Below are positions 48,754 to 58,417 of a stretch of DNA of 64,000 nt, piece after piece. The stretch is taken from contig CACXGN010000020.1 of assembly GCA_902767225.1 (NCBI GenBank), forward strand, positions 124,001 to 188,000, written 5' to 3'. The notes below the pieces were generated by a model, which was not told where the DNA came from, made no database searches, and saw only the letters and a list, made by a program, of their open reading frames with translations. How positions within the stretch are numbered: position 1 is the stretch's first letter; each line of letters starts with the position of its first letter. Origin of the DNA: an uncultured Eubacteriales bacterium (GTDB lineage: Bacteria; Bacillota; Clostridia; Christensenellales; Borkfalkiaceae). The translations under genes and the position numbers were made by a program.

Positions 48754-49854
48754 TTAGTCGATATTTTCGTTCTTGGTAAATTTTTTATTTAACCAACTGA
48801 AAAATTTATCTAAAATATTTTTGATTTTTAACGATAAGAAGGCGGTAAATCTGTGTATCGTTTCCTTGTAAATTATCGCAAGGATAAGCGAGCCTATAAA
48901 CATACCTACTCCGCATACCAAAACGAATAAGTTAAGATATCCTACGCCGAATTTTTCGATTACGAAATTATAAAAATCCGCTCTCGCGATTATCCTTAAA
49001 AGATAGTTGGAGTGAATAATATAGATAAACAAAGTGCAAGACGAAATATAGTTTATAGTTTTATTTACAAAGTCTAATTTGACGAACAAATTGAATAAAG
49101 AAACGGAGATCAATAATACGACGGGGGACGTAAGATAATTCACTTGGAAATTAAATCCGTAATTTGTTTCGGCTCTGTCTCTTATAAGAACGAGCGCGGC
49201 AAAAACAATAACCGATAAAACAAGAATTATTGCGTTAATTTTAACCGACTTGCAGAAATCTTTCATATACAGTTTAACATAACCTATAATAAAATAAACG
49301 CAAATAAATCCTACAAGTTCATTATAAAATTTGTCAATCATGAAAAACGGAAGTATACCGAATATAATTAAAATTCCGCAAACAAAAGAAAATAAGGTTA
49401 TGCGGCTTACGTTTTTAATAATAAGGTTAAAAATAGGGTGAAGTAAGTAAACTATAACGTAAGCGACTACAAACCAGTTATTTATATAAACGTCCGGAAA
49501 AATTTGTCTGATAATTCCGCCTTGAATAGTTTTTCCGGCAGAGATAAAACCGATAAGAATAATTATTGAAATAAAAGTCGAATCAAGTAAAATATTTACC
49601 GCTTTTTCAGTCTTTGTTTTAGTGCTGCCTATTAAAAACCATGCGGAACATATAATAAAAGTAAGATTACCTATATTGCCGCATTCGCCTATAACTTTTA
49701 TCAAATATTTTAAAAACCCGCTCTGTTCAGCCGCGTGCGCATTTATAACGCCGCTTTGGGTTGCGTGAACAAGGCATATAAGCAACATCGCCAAAATTTT
49801 CAATAGTTCTATTCCCGAAGATCTGGGCTTTTTATTTATCAAAACTTCACTCAT
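48754..49854 (-). CDS. Acyltransferase family 3 membrane protein (OafA/WecH type)
   Basis: 366 residues with about ten hydrophobic spans. The first carries SSGIELLKILAMLLICLVHA, where the Arg/Glu-x-LK and His positions match the conserved start of acyltransferase_3 proteins. These enzymes move acetyl or succinyl groups onto extracellular sugars or wall polymers; the acceptor is unknown here. AAGGAGA precedes ATG. It is a single-gene unit between two terminators, with no glycosyltransferases nearby. Confidence 0.85.
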   Translation of the reverse strand: MSEVLINKKPRSSGIELLKILAMLLICLVHATQSGVINAHAAEQSGFLKYLIKVIGECGNIGNLTFIICSAWFLIGSTKTKTEKAVNILLDSTFISIIILIGFISAGKTIQGGIIRQIFPDVYINNWFVVAYVIVYLLHPIFNLIIKNVSRITLFSFVCGILIIFGILPFFMIDKFYNELVGFICVYFIIGYVKLYMKDFCKSVKINAIILVLSVIVFAALVLIRDRAETNYGFNFQVNYLTSPVVLLISVSLFNLFVKLDFVNKTINYISSCTLFIYIIHSNYLLRIIARADFYNFVIEKFGVGYLNLFVLVCGVGMFIGSLILAIIYKETIHRFTAFLSLKIKNILDKFFSWLNKKFTKNENID

Positions 49855-49933
49855 AAAATTCTCCTTAGCGTAATATAAAAATTTTATAATAAAATCTGAT
49901 AAAAGTCAATATAAGCAATTCTATATTTTTAAG

Positions 49934-49962
49934 TTGCAAAAAAAGGCGATAGGTAATATAAT
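49934..49962 (+). promoter_or_regulatory. Promoter of the CDF transporter gene
   Basis: TTGCAA (49934-49939), 17-base spacer, TATAAT (49957-49962), then GAGGTGA as ribosome binding site. Confidence 0.8.
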
Positions 49963-49982
49963 AGTTCTATAAGAGGTGAAAT

Positions 49983-51104
49983 ATGGCAAAACAACCGATT
50001 TCAAGAGAAAAAAAGATAGTAAGGACGAGCTTTTTCGGAATAATCGCAAACTTCTTTTTGGCTGGTTTTAAGGCTGCGATAGGATTGCTGTCAAACTCTA
50101 TTGCGATAGTTTTAGACGCGGTTAATAACCTTACCGACGCAATGTCTTCTACGGTTACGATAATCGGCGCAAAACTTGCCGGTAAAAAACCCGATAAAAA
50201 ACATCCTTACGGGCACGGCAGAGCGGAATATTTAAGCGCGCTTATCGTCGCGATGATCATTTTATACGCGGGCATAACTTCTTTGATCGAATCGGTAAAG
50301 AAGATAATTACTCCGTCCGAGCCCGACTACTCCACAATAACCTTTATTATAATATCCGTAGCAATTGTAGTTAAAATTTTACTCGGAATATATTTCCGCA
50401 TAGTAGGTAAAAAAGTAAATTCCGATTCTTTGATAGGTTCGGGCAGCGACGCGTTAATGGACTCAATTTTATCCCTTTTTACTTTAATTTCCGCAGTAAT
50501 TTTTATCTTTACCGGTGTTTCCACCGAAGCGTATTTCGGTATCGTTATATCGCTGTTCATCATAAAAACAGGTATATCGATGCTCCGTGTTTCCATAAGC
50601 AGAGTTATCGGCGAAAGGGTAGAAAAAGAAATCTCTACCGCGGTCAAAAAGACGATATCTTCCTTTGATGACGTATATGGCGCATACGATTTGATACTTA
50701 ATAACTACGGACCTGATAAATATATGGGTTCCGTTCATATAGAAATTCCGGACACGTATACCGCCGAAAAAATCGACGAACTTACAAGGCAGATTCAAAC
50801 GAAAGTATATATGGATCACGGGGTAATAATGACGGCGATAGGTATTTATTCGCTGAATACCAAAGACGCCGAGGCGGTGGAAATAAGGACGGAAGTTTCT
50901 AAAATAGTCCACTCCCATAAAAGCGTTTTGCAAATGCACGGATTTTACGTAAATAAAGAAACGCTTTTAATGAGTTTCGATATAATTTTGGACTTCGCCG
51001 ATCCCGAAAGGGAAAAGACTTACGCCGAAATTTTCGACGAAGTAAAAGCAAAATATCCGCAGTATAACTTGGTCATTACAATGGATATAGATTTCAGCGA
51101 TTAA
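49983..51104 (+). CDS. Cation diffusion facilitator (CDF) family metal transporter
   Basis: 373 residues. Six membrane spans are expected. Metal-site residues are visible in IAIVLDAVNNLTDAMSS (span 2) and KKHPYGHGRAEYLSAL before span 3, with the partner Asp in LIGSGSDALMDSILSL (span 5). A cytoplasmic C-terminal domain of about 170 residues, longer than usual, completes it. CDF proteins export Zn, Mn, Fe or Co in exchange for protons; the metal cannot be decided by eye, though the paired Asn-Asp pattern in span 2 is often seen in Mn/Fe-type members. GAGGTGA precedes ATG. Confidence 0.93.
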   Translation: MAKQPISREKKIVRTSFFGIIANFFLAGFKAAIGLLSNSIAIVLDAVNNLTDAMSSTVTIIGAKLAGKKPDKKHPYGHGRAEYLSALIVAMIILYAGITSLIESVKKIITPSEPDYSTITFIIISVAIVVKILLGIYFRIVGKKVNSDSLIGSGSDALMDSILSLFTLISAVIFIFTGVSTEAYFGIVISLFIIKTGISMLRVSISRVIGERVEKEISTAVKKTISSFDDVYGAYDLILNNYGPDKYMGSVHIEIPDTYTAEKIDELTRQIQTKVYMDHGVIMTAIGIYSLNTKDAEAVEIRTEVSKIVHSHKSVLQMHGFYVNKETLLMSFDIILDFADPEREKTYAEIFDEVKAKYPQYNLVITMDIDFSD

Positions 51105-51130
51105 CAAAAATCGTTAAATTTTATAAAACG

Positions 51131-51157
51131 AAAAGGACGGTAAATATCCGTCCTTTT
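51131..51157 (+). terminator. Terminator after the CDF gene
   Basis: AAAAGGACGG (51131-51140) pairs with CCGTCCTTTT (51148-51157), followed by Ts. Confidence 0.88.
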
Positions 51158-51189
51158 TTTACGCCCGAAACGGGCAAATATTTCAAAAA

Positions 51190-51457
51190 AACCGTGCATC
51201 CGACGTCGACGTTATGCGCCGAAGCGTAAGCCTTACAGGTAACTACTCCAAAGCCACCTTATGGCACACGCGACCTTTCCGTTTAGTGCTGCTGCATCCC
51301 TGCTCTGACACGGTTCGCGGCGGCACGTTGCATAAGACCTTGGGATCAACGTCCCTTATAAAGCGCAGCCTTCCACACATAAAGCCTAAATCGGCATTCT
51401 GCTCCGCTAAGCGAATTGCGGACGACAGGGCATCGCTAACTCCCCGCATAGCACGGC
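51190..51457 (-). ncRNA. ffs: Signal recognition particle RNA, large bacterial type
   Basis: About 268 nt on the minus strand. The 5' end GCCGTGC pairs with the 3' end GCACGG, closing the molecule. The 5' Alu domain is recognisable (GGGGAGTTAGCGATGCCCTG and CCGCAATTCGCTTAGCGG). The S-domain core CAGAGCAGGGATGCAGCAGC holds a GGGA tetraloop and the AGCAGC internal loop bound by Ffh. An Alu domain marks the Firmicutes-type long SRP RNA. A run of seven Ts follows the 3' end. The promoter lies just upstream (51462-51490). Confidence 0.92.
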
Positions 51458-51461
51458 TATA

Positions 51462-51490
51462 TTATTTTATCCCAAAAGAAAGAAAAATGC
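51462..51490 (-). promoter_or_regulatory. Promoter of SRP RNA
   Basis: Minus strand TTGCAT, 17-base spacer, TAAAAT, placing the start about seven bases downstream at the first SRP RNA bases. Confidence 0.75.
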
Positions 51491-51533
51491 AACCGAATAA
51501 TCGCAAAAATAAAAAAATTGTAGGGAAATTAAC

Positions 51534-51562
51534 TTTACAAAAAATATAATTATAGATATAAT
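51534..51562 (+). promoter_or_regulatory. Promoter of ileS
   Basis: TTTACA (51534-51539), 17-base spacer, TATAAT (51557-51562). The predicted leader is only about 28 bases, too short for a T-box. Confidence 0.8.
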
Positions 51563-51596
51563 TAATAAGTATTCAACTAAGGAGCAGAACAATTCC

Positions 51597-54500
51597 ATGT
51601 ATGAAAAGGTAGACACTTCGCTTAATTTTTTAGACCGCGAAAAACAAGTATTGAAATTCTGGAAGGAAAATAAAGTTTTCGAGCAGAACGTTTCCGAGAA
51701 CGAAGGTTCAAGGGAATTTACTTTTTACGACGGCCCGCCCACCGCAAACGGCAAGCCCCATATCGGGCATATTTTAACGCGCGTTATAAAAGACATTATT
51801 CCGCGCTATCACGTTATGAAAGGCGAGCATTGTTTAAGAAAGGCTGGCTGGGATACGCACGGTCTTCCGGTTGAACTCGAAGTAGAAAAATCTTTGGGGA
51901 TAGACGGAAAACAAGAGATTGAAAAATACGGGATCGAACCGTTCATAAAAAAATGCAAAGAAAGCGTTTGGAAATATAAGAGCGAATGGGAAAAGATGAG
52001 TGACCGTGTGGGCTACTGGGCTGACATGGAAAACCCATACGTTACTTATGACGATAAATATATCGAATCCGTTTGGTGGGCTATTAAGACCATCGCGGAT
52101 AAAGGGCTTTTATATAAAGGGCATAAGATTGTGCCGTATTGTCCGAGATGCGGAACGGCGCTCTCTTCGCACGAAGTTGCGCAAGGCTATAAAGACGTTA
52201 AAGACGTATCCGTATTCGTAAACTTTAAGATCAAAGGCAGGGAAAACGCATATTTCTTGGCGTGGACCACCACTCCGTGGACTCTTCCCTCTAACGTAGC
52301 CCTTTGTATGAATGAAAAGGAAAACTACGTAGAGTTAAAGGCGGAAGACGGCAAGATCTATATTTTAGCCGAAGCGTTGGCTCCTTCGCTCTTTGAAAAT
52401 TACGAGACGCTTTCCGTTAAAAAGGGTAAAGAATACGAATATACCGAATACGAACCCTTATTCGACTATGCCAAAGGCACGTTCAGAGAAAAGGCGTATT
52501 TCGTCGTTTGCGACGATTACGTTACTTTAACCGATGGCAGCGGTATAGTTCATATCGCGCCCGCGTTCGGTGAAGACGACGCAAGGGTCGGCAGAACTTA
52601 CGGGCTCCCGTTCGTTAAACTTGTCGACGATAGGGGCAAGATGACAGAAGAAACGGGCGACCTTAAAGGGCTTTTCGTTAAAGACGCGGATAAAGTCGTT
52701 ATAAAAATGTTAAAAGAAAACGGTCTCTTATTTAAAGAACTTCCGTTTACGCATAGTTATCCTTTCTGTTGGAGATGCGACACTCCGCTACTTTACTATG
52801 CAAGAAGCAGTTGGTTTATAAAGATGACCGCTGTTAAAGACAGACTTCTTGCCGCGAACGATTCTATCAACTGGATACCCGAAACAATTAAAAAGGGTAG
52901 AATGGGCAACTTCCTTGAAAACGTTATCGACTGGGGGCTTTCTCGCGAACGTTACTGGGGCACTCCGCTACCCGTTTGGGTATGTAATAAGTGCGGTAAA
53001 GTTCACGTTATAGGAAGCAAGGCGGAACTTAAAGAACTTTGCCATATAGACGGGGATATCGAACTCCACCGTCCGTATATCGATAACTGCACGTTCGATT
53101 GCGATTGCGGCGGAACTTTCGTCCGCGAAAAAGAAGTTATCGACTGCTGGTTCGATTCGGGCTCGATGCCGTTTGCACAGTATCACTATCCCTTTGAAAA
53201 TAAGGAACTTTTCGAAAGTCATTTCCCTGCGGACTTTATTTCCGAGGCTATCGACCAAACGAGAGGTTGGTTCTATACGTTGCTTGCGATTTCTACGTTG
53301 CTTTTCGATAAAGCGCCATTTAAAAACTGTATCGTTTTAGGGCACGTTAACGATAAAAACGGTATCAAGATGAGTAAGCATAAAGGTAACGTCGTCGATC
53401 CGTGGAGTATTCTCGATAAACAGGGTGCGGACGCAGTTCGGTGGTATTTCTATACCGGTTCCGCTCCGTGGCTACCTTCGAGATTTTACGAAGAAGCGGT
53501 ATCCGAGGCGCAGAGAAAGTATATGGGCACGCTTTGGAATACTTATGCGTTTTTCGTTTTATACGCCGATATCGATAAATACAATCCGTCGGAATATAAT
53601 CTTAAAGATTGCAAACTCAATTTGATGGACAAGTGGATACTCTCTAAACTCAACACGCTCGTTAAAACTGTCGATAAAGGGCTTTCCGAATACGATATAT
53701 TCGATAGCGCAAGGGCTCTTTCCAACTTTGCCGACGAACTATCCAACTGGTATGTCCGCCGCGGTAGGGAAAGATACTGGGGGCACGGCATGAACGACGA
53801 TAAGGCGGCGGCATACACCACGCTTTACACGGTTTTGGTAACGCTTGCAAAACTTACCGCGCCGTTCACTCCGTTTATGGCGGAATCCATCTACCGTAAC
53901 CTTGTTCCGAATTTTTATTCTGACGCGCCCATATCCGTTCACCTTTGTTCTTTCCCGATAGCGGACGAAAGTTTGATCGACCTTAAACTCGAAAAAGATA
54001 TGGGCGACGTTGAAGACGTGGTAGTTTTAGGCAGAGCGGCAAGAAATTCCGCCAACGTCAAAAACCGTCAGCCGCTCGGCAAAGTTTTCGTATGCTCGGA
54101 AAGAAAAACGGTGTTTACCGACGAACTTTTGGAGATAGCGAAAGACGAATTGAACGTTAAAGAGATAGAATATCTTGTGGACGCGTCTTCTTTCGTTAAA
54201 TATATAATCAAACCGCAACTTAAAACTTTGGGGCCGAAATACGGCGCTAAACTCGGCAAGATAAGAAAACTTTTTGAAACGGCGAACACGGCAGAGATCG
54301 TTTCCACCGTTAAAAAGGGTGAAATTTATAAGACGGAATTCGAAGGCGATTCGTTTGAATTTGCGCTTGACGATCTTTTGATATCCAGCGAAAGCATGGA
54401 AGGATTTACCGCGGCGAGCGATAACGGAATAACCGTAGTTATCGATACGCATATCACTCCCGAACTTAAAGCCGAAGGAATTGAAAGAGAGATAATTTCC

Positions 54501-54722
54501 AAAATTCAGTCAATGAGAAAGGAAGCGGGATTCGAAGTTACCGATAAGATAAACGTATATTACGAAACGTCTTCCGCCGATATAGAAAAAGCCTTTTCTT
54601 GCGGTGCGGATCTTAAAAAAGTCGTTCTTGCAAACAGCATAGAAAAGGGAAACGGCGAAGGATTTACAAAAGAACTCGACGTAAACGGCGAAAAAGCCGT
54701 AGTAACGATAGCAAAGGTATAG
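51597..54722 (+). CDS. ileS: Isoleucyl-tRNA synthetase
   Basis: 1041 residues. The class I motifs are GPPTANGKPHIGHI (HIGH, residues 44-57) and GIKMSKHKGN (KMSKS, near residue 591). The editing CP1 domain (FLAWTTTPWTLPSNVALCM as the start) and zinc-type CxxC pairs (CPRCGT, CNKCGK, CDCGG) are present. The length, with an extended C-terminus, fits the eukaryote-like IleS2 group often linked to mupirocin tolerance, rather than the roughly 920-residue IleS1; this is judged from length and C-terminal style only. AAGGAG lies upstream of ATG. The methyltransferase gene follows after one base. Confidence 0.95.
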   Translation: MYEKVDTSLNFLDREKQVLKFWKENKVFEQNVSENEGSREFTFYDGPPTANGKPHIGHILTRVIKDIIPRYHVMKGEHCLRKAGWDTHGLPVELEVEKSLGIDGKQEIEKYGIEPFIKKCKESVWKYKSEWEKMSDRVGYWADMENPYVTYDDKYIESVWWAIKTIADKGLLYKGHKIVPYCPRCGTALSSHEVAQGYKDVKDVSVFVNFKIKGRENAYFLAWTTTPWTLPSNVALCMNEKENYVELKAEDGKIYILAEALAPSLFENYETLSVKKGKEYEYTEYEPLFDYAKGTFREKAYFVVCDDYVTLTDGSGIVHIAPAFGEDDARVGRTYGLPFVKLVDDRGKMTEETGDLKGLFVKDADKVVIKMLKENGLLFKELPFTHSYPFCWRCDTPLLYYARSSWFIKMTAVKDRLLAANDSINWIPETIKKGRMGNFLENVIDWGLSRERYWGTPLPVWVCNKCGKVHVIGSKAELKELCHIDGDIELHRPYIDNCTFDCDCGGTFVREKEVIDCWFDSGSMPFAQYHYPFENKELFESHFPADFISEAIDQTRGWFYTLLAISTLLFDKAPFKNCIVLGHVNDKNGIKMSKHKGNVVDPWSILDKQGADAVRWYFYTGSAPWLPSRFYEEAVSEAQRKYMGTLWNTYAFFVLYADIDKYNPSEYNLKDCKLNLMDKWILSKLNTLVKTVDKGLSEYDIFDSARALSNFADELSNWYVRRGRERYWGHGMNDDKAAAYTTLYTVLVTLAKLTAPFTPFMAESIYRNLVPNFYSDAPISVHLCSFPIADESLIDLKLEKDMGDVEDVVVLGRAARNSANVKNRQPLGKVFVCSERKTVFTDELLEIAKDELNVKEIEYLVDASSFVKYIIKPQLKTLGPKYGAKLGKIRKLFETANTAEIVSTVKKGEIYKTEFEGDSFEFALDDLLISSESMEGFTAASDNGITVVIDTHITPELKAEGIEREIISKIQSMRKEAGFEVTDKINVYYETSSADIEKAFSCGADLKKVVLANSIEKGNGEGFTKELDVNGEKAVVTIAKV

Positions 54723-54723
54723 T

Positions 54724-55590
54724 ATGAAAACTCCCGAGTGGAAAGACTATGCCGTTATAGCCAGCGGAGACGGATATAAACTCGAACGTTGGAAAAACGT
54801 GGTTTTGCTCCGTCCTGATCCGCAGGTCATATGGAAAACCGAAACGGATATGGAAAGGTATCCGAACCTTTCGGCAAAATATTTCCGTAGCGAAACGGGC
54901 GGCGGAAAATGGCAGTTTTATAAGCAAATTCCCGAAAGTTGGACAATTTCTTATAAAGACCTTAAATTTTTAATAAAGCCCATGGGGTTTAAACATACCG
55001 GTCTTTTCCCCGAACAGGCGGTAAACTGGGAAACCACGGCTTCCCTTATAAAAAACTCCGGTAGGGAAATATCCGTATTAAACCTTTTCGCATACACCGG
55101 CGGGGCGACCGTCGCTTGCGCAAAGGCGGGTGCGAAAGTTTGCCACGTGGACGCTGCAAAGGCGATGGTAGAGCGCGCGAAGGAAAATTGCAAACTGTCT
55201 TCCGTTCCCGATGGCAACGTCAGATATATTGTGGACGACTGCAAGAAATTCGTCGAAAGGGAGATCCGCCGCGGCAAAAAATACGACGCGATAATTATGG
55301 ACCCGCCGTCTTTCGGCAGGGGTGCAAACGGCGAAGTCTGGAAATTAGAGACCGAACTTTTCCCACTCGTAAAACTTTGCACGCAGGTTTTAAGCGACGA
55401 TCCGCTCTTCTTTTTGATAAACAGTTACACCACGGGGCTTCAACCGCAAGTCATGAAAAACGTGCTTGATATTTTGATAGCGAATAAAAAAGGCGGCGTT
55501 GTCGACGCCTACGAAATAGGAATAAAAACCGAAGAAAAGGGCGTGATTTTGCCTTGCGGAAACAGCGCGATCTGGAAAATCGGGGAATAA
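54724..55590 (+). CDS. Class I SAM-dependent rRNA methyltransferase (RlmI-like)
   Basis: 288 residues. The SAM-binding fold shows VLNLFAYTGGATVACAKAGA (about residues 119-138), CHVDAAKAMVERAKEN and a catalytic IIMDPPSFGRG (about 190-200, D-P-P-S-F), typical of the PF10672 23S rRNA cytosine-C5 methyltransferase-like group. The target base is unknown. It is translationally coupled to ileS (one-base gap) and followed by a pseudouridine synthase, forming a translation-related operon. Confidence 0.9.
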   Translation: MKTPEWKDYAVIASGDGYKLERWKNVVLLRPDPQVIWKTETDMERYPNLSAKYFRSETGGGKWQFYKQIPESWTISYKDLKFLIKPMGFKHTGLFPEQAVNWETTASLIKNSGREISVLNLFAYTGGATVACAKAGAKVCHVDAAKAMVERAKENCKLSSVPDGNVRYIVDDCKKFVEREIRRGKKYDAIIMDPPSFGRGANGEVWKLETELFPLVKLCTQVLSDDPLFFLINSYTTGLQPQVMKNVLDILIANKKGGVVDAYEIGIKTEEKGVILPCGNSAIWKIGE

Positions 55591-55594
55591 AAAC

Positions 55595-56305
55595 ATGGAA
55601 GAACTTAACATACTTTACGAAGACAATCATATAATCGTGGTTTTAAAGCCGCAAAATATCCCTTCTTGCGAAGACGAGAGCAAGGACAAAGACTTATTGT
55701 CGATGGTCAAAGACTATATAAAAGTCAAATATAATAAGCCGGGTAACGTATACGTAGGGCTCGTTCATCGCTTGGATAGACCTACCGGCGGAGTTATGGT
55801 TTTTGCCAAAAGTTCTAAGGCGGCGGCAAGACTTTCAGAGCAGATGAAAACCGGCGATTTCGAAAAGAGATATTACGCGGTTTTAGCAGGCGTTCCCAAA
55901 GAAGAAAAGGCTACTTTAACGCATTATATGAAGAAAAACGCGGTAAACAATATGGTATACGTTTGCCCGCCCACGGTAGAGGGGGCGAAGTTTGCCGAAC
56001 TTGAATATACCGTTATCGAGCAGCATGGCGATATTTCTCTCGCCGATATAAAACTCCACACGGGCAGATCGCACCAAATAAGAGTGCAGATGAACGCGAT
56101 AGGCACTCCGGTATACGGGGATATGCGTTACGGCGGCGAAAAGGCTAAAAAAGGTAAACTTGCGCTTTGGGCTTATTATCTTGCGTTTTCTCACCCGATT
56201 AGCAAAGAGCGTATGGTGTTCAGGGTTGAACCGCCGAAAGACGAAAATCCATGGACATTATTTGATACGGAAAAATCCGTAACCATAATAAAACCGAACT
56301 ATTAA
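55595..56305 (+). CDS. RluA-family pseudouridine synthase (no S4 domain)
   Basis: 236 residues. The catalytic motif is GLVHRLDRPTGGVMVFAKSS, with the Asp in HRLDR near residue 62. GRSHQIRVQMNAIGTPVYGD is the usual second motif. It lacks an N-terminal S4 domain, so it belongs to the short RluA/TruC-like forms acting on rRNA or tRNA; the site is unknown. It starts four bases after the methyltransferase stop. Confidence 0.92.
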   Translation: MEELNILYEDNHIIVVLKPQNIPSCEDESKDKDLLSMVKDYIKVKYNKPGNVYVGLVHRLDRPTGGVMVFAKSSKAAARLSEQMKTGDFEKRYYAVLAGVPKEEKATLTHYMKKNAVNNMVYVCPPTVEGAKFAELEYTVIEQHGDISLADIKLHTGRSHQIRVQMNAIGTPVYGDMRYGGEKAKKGKLALWAYYLAFSHPISKERMVFRVEPPKDENPWTLFDTEKSVTIIKPNY

Positions 56306-56313
56306 AAGATAAG

Positions 56314-56335
56314 CGGCGGAATTTCCGCCGTTTTT
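56314..56335 (+). terminator. Terminator after the ileS operon
   Basis: CGGCGGAA (56314-56321) pairs with TTCCGCCG (56323-56330), followed by five Ts. Confidence 0.88.
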
Positions 56336-56365
56336 GGCTTTTAAATTGTTTCAAAAATAAAAAAC

Positions 56366-56407
56366 TTGTCAAAGTAGATTGACAAAGCATTATATTTAAT
56401 GTAAAAT
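56366..56407 (+). promoter_or_regulatory. Promoter with overlapping inverted repeat, upstream of the surface protein gene
   Basis: TTGACA (56379-56384), 17-base spacer, TAAAAT (56402-56407). TTGTCAA (56366-56372) and TTGACAA (56379-56385) form an inverted repeat that covers the -35 box, so a repressor or activator may act here. Confidence 0.7.
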
Positions 56408-56453
56408 ATTAAAAGTTATATAGTTTAAATAATAAGGAGTTTTTTCCGCATTT

Positions 56454-58373
56454 ATGAAGACCGCTAAAAAGAATAAAATCCTAATATTGTTTTCAGTTTT
56501 GATATTGTCGCTCATCGCGGCGTTTTCCTTTATGCCAAGGCAAGTTTCGCACGCGGCTGTTTCGGCAAGCGAACAGGTAAGCACTTACTTTTCGTTAAAT
56601 GACGAAGTCGTTTCTGCGTCTTTTGAAGACGACGCGGTTAAGTTTTCCGTTAAAGAAGGCGCAACTATTCAGTTTAAGAATGAACTTGCCGTAAACAACT
56701 TCGGCATCAGTTTCACTCTTACCGACGAGATTAAAGAGATAACTCTTAAAATTCCCGCAAAGGCAAGGCTTTATAACGGTAATAAAAATATAGACGGCGG
56801 TTTCGATACCGAAATCGATAACGTTTTAACCGTCAATAAAGACGGAACCGTTAAGTTTAACGGAACTAACGAATCCGCTGACGTAAATAACGATCTTGAA
56901 ATCAATTTTAGTAAATACGGCTCTGTATTAAAAGCCACTATTTACGGGGTTGACCTTTCAAATACCGACGCTTATTACGAACTTAATACCGACGATTTGA
57001 TTTCTTCTAAAATTCTTATCACAGTATCTTCCGTAGATGGGGAAGACGCTGCCGATCTTAAACTTAACTTCGTAGATCAAAACGTAGGCGTCGATGGATA
57101 TAAACAGACCTTCGTTCAGGACGAGTCCGGAGAATTCGAACTCGCCACCCCGAGAGTAAATATTAAATCATCTAACTTTTTCAACGTAATTGAAGGTGTT
57201 AATTACGTTCGCCGTTTCTTTACCTATACGATAACCGATTTCGAAGTGCTCTCGGTATTCGGCAAAGAAAGTTCTTCAAACTATCATGTTTCGGGAATAT
57301 CCGGATCGGAAGTTGACGTTAACGGCGCTAACGGAAGAGATATTACTTTCCGTAACGAAGACGGAGACATGGCTTTCCTCGGTGTATTCGACAACGCCGA
57401 TAATCAGATCGAAACTTATTCCGTAGTGGTTAAAGAAGATGCGGATTCAACGCCTGAATATAAAATCCATGATTTCTTCGATCAGAACGCATACGATGCG
57501 TATAAAGCGGCGCTATTAAAAGCGACTTTTTCTGACGAAGAACAGACTAAATATATCGAGATCGGTTCTGATAAGAAAATAGTTTTACCGACTATGAAAG
57601 ACTTGGTAAAAGATGATATTACTTCGTATGAAAACCTTACCTATACCGTTCAGTATTGGACGCCTTCGACTTATTCCACTTCTTCAACGATGACTATACC
57701 CGTTACCGAGGCGGGAATTTATAAGTTCTGCGTTCTGTTTACCGACGGCGCGGGCAACTCAATGGAAAACGAAGACTTCTATACCGTAGATCACAGCGAT
57801 TCCACAAAGTTCACCGTTGACGGAATTTATAAGGATTACTTCTTTGAATTTGAACTTTTAGACAATGCGGATATGACGGTAACCGCGGGAACGCAAGGAA
57901 ACGGATACGTAGGGGTCAAATATAAGGCTTCCGCATTCACTATAAACGCTTCTTCATATAGCACCACATATAAGCTTTATTATTCGGCAAACGATATTGA
58001 CGTTACCGCAGACGGCTGGACAGAAATTTTGCCCGCGTCAAGAGCGTCCGAAGCGGATACCGAAACGGAGAGCGATAAGATCATAGCGATAGATTACGAC
58101 GGCGAATTGACTTTCACGCCCGATAAGGTTGGGTATTATAAAATCGTATGTTTGGTAAGTTCGGAAAACAGCGCAAGAACGGTTTCAGCAGCAACCAAAA
58201 TAACGGTCGAAGATCAGCCGAAAACCGTCGTTCCGGATAGCCACTGGGCACAGAACAATATTGCGTCTATAATCTTCCTGTCTATCGGCGGACTGAGTTT
58301 ATTAGGAATAATCGTTCTGATATTCGTTAAGCCGAAAGACGAACAAAACGTCGTATCCAAAAAGAAAAAATAA
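56454..58373 (+). CDS. Cell-surface protein with signal peptide and C-terminal membrane anchor
   Basis: 639 residues. An N-terminal signal peptide (LILFSVLILSLIAAFSF then a cut near SHAAVSA) precedes a long beta-rich, Asp/Ser/Thr-rich extracellular part with Ig-like character (for example TVTEAGIYKFCVLFTDGAGN-like and FTPDKVGYYKIVCLVSSENS segments). The C-terminus has one transmembrane span (IASIIFLSIGGLSLLGIIVLIF) followed by a Lys-rich tail, so it is membrane-anchored rather than sortase-linked. I do not recognise a named family. AAGGAG precedes ATG. It is monocistronic, between terminators. Confidence 0.75.
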   Translation: MKTAKKNKILILFSVLILSLIAAFSFMPRQVSHAAVSASEQVSTYFSLNDEVVSASFEDDAVKFSVKEGATIQFKNELAVNNFGISFTLTDEIKEITLKIPAKARLYNGNKNIDGGFDTEIDNVLTVNKDGTVKFNGTNESADVNNDLEINFSKYGSVLKATIYGVDLSNTDAYYELNTDDLISSKILITVSSVDGEDAADLKLNFVDQNVGVDGYKQTFVQDESGEFELATPRVNIKSSNFFNVIEGVNYVRRFFTYTITDFEVLSVFGKESSSNYHVSGISGSEVDVNGANGRDITFRNEDGDMAFLGVFDNADNQIETYSVVVKEDADSTPEYKIHDFFDQNAYDAYKAALLKATFSDEEQTKYIEIGSDKKIVLPTMKDLVKDDITSYENLTYTVQYWTPSTYSTSSTMTIPVTEAGIYKFCVLFTDGAGNSMENEDFYTVDHSDSTKFTVDGIYKDYFFEFELLDNADMTVTAGTQGNGYVGVKYKASAFTINASSYSTTYKLYYSANDIDVTADGWTEILPASRASEADTETESDKIIAIDYDGELTFTPDKVGYYKIVCLVSSENSARTVSAATKITVEDQPKTVVPDSHWAQNNIASIIFLSIGGLSLLGIIVLIFVKPKDEQNVVSKKKK

Positions 58374-58378
58374 AAAGC

Positions 58379-58406
58379 AAAAGACTTCGGCTTTCCGAAG
58401 TCTTTT
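58379..58406 (+). terminator. Terminator after the surface protein gene
   Basis: AAAAGACTTCGG (58379-58390) pairs with CCGAAGTCTTTT (58395-58406). Confidence 0.88.
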
Positions 58407-58417
58407 TACTAAACAAA

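Noticed and set aside
51214..51549. 111-codon plus-strand frame over the SRP RNA
   Set aside because: Lies on the opposite strand of a clearly structured SRP RNA and has no ribosome binding site.
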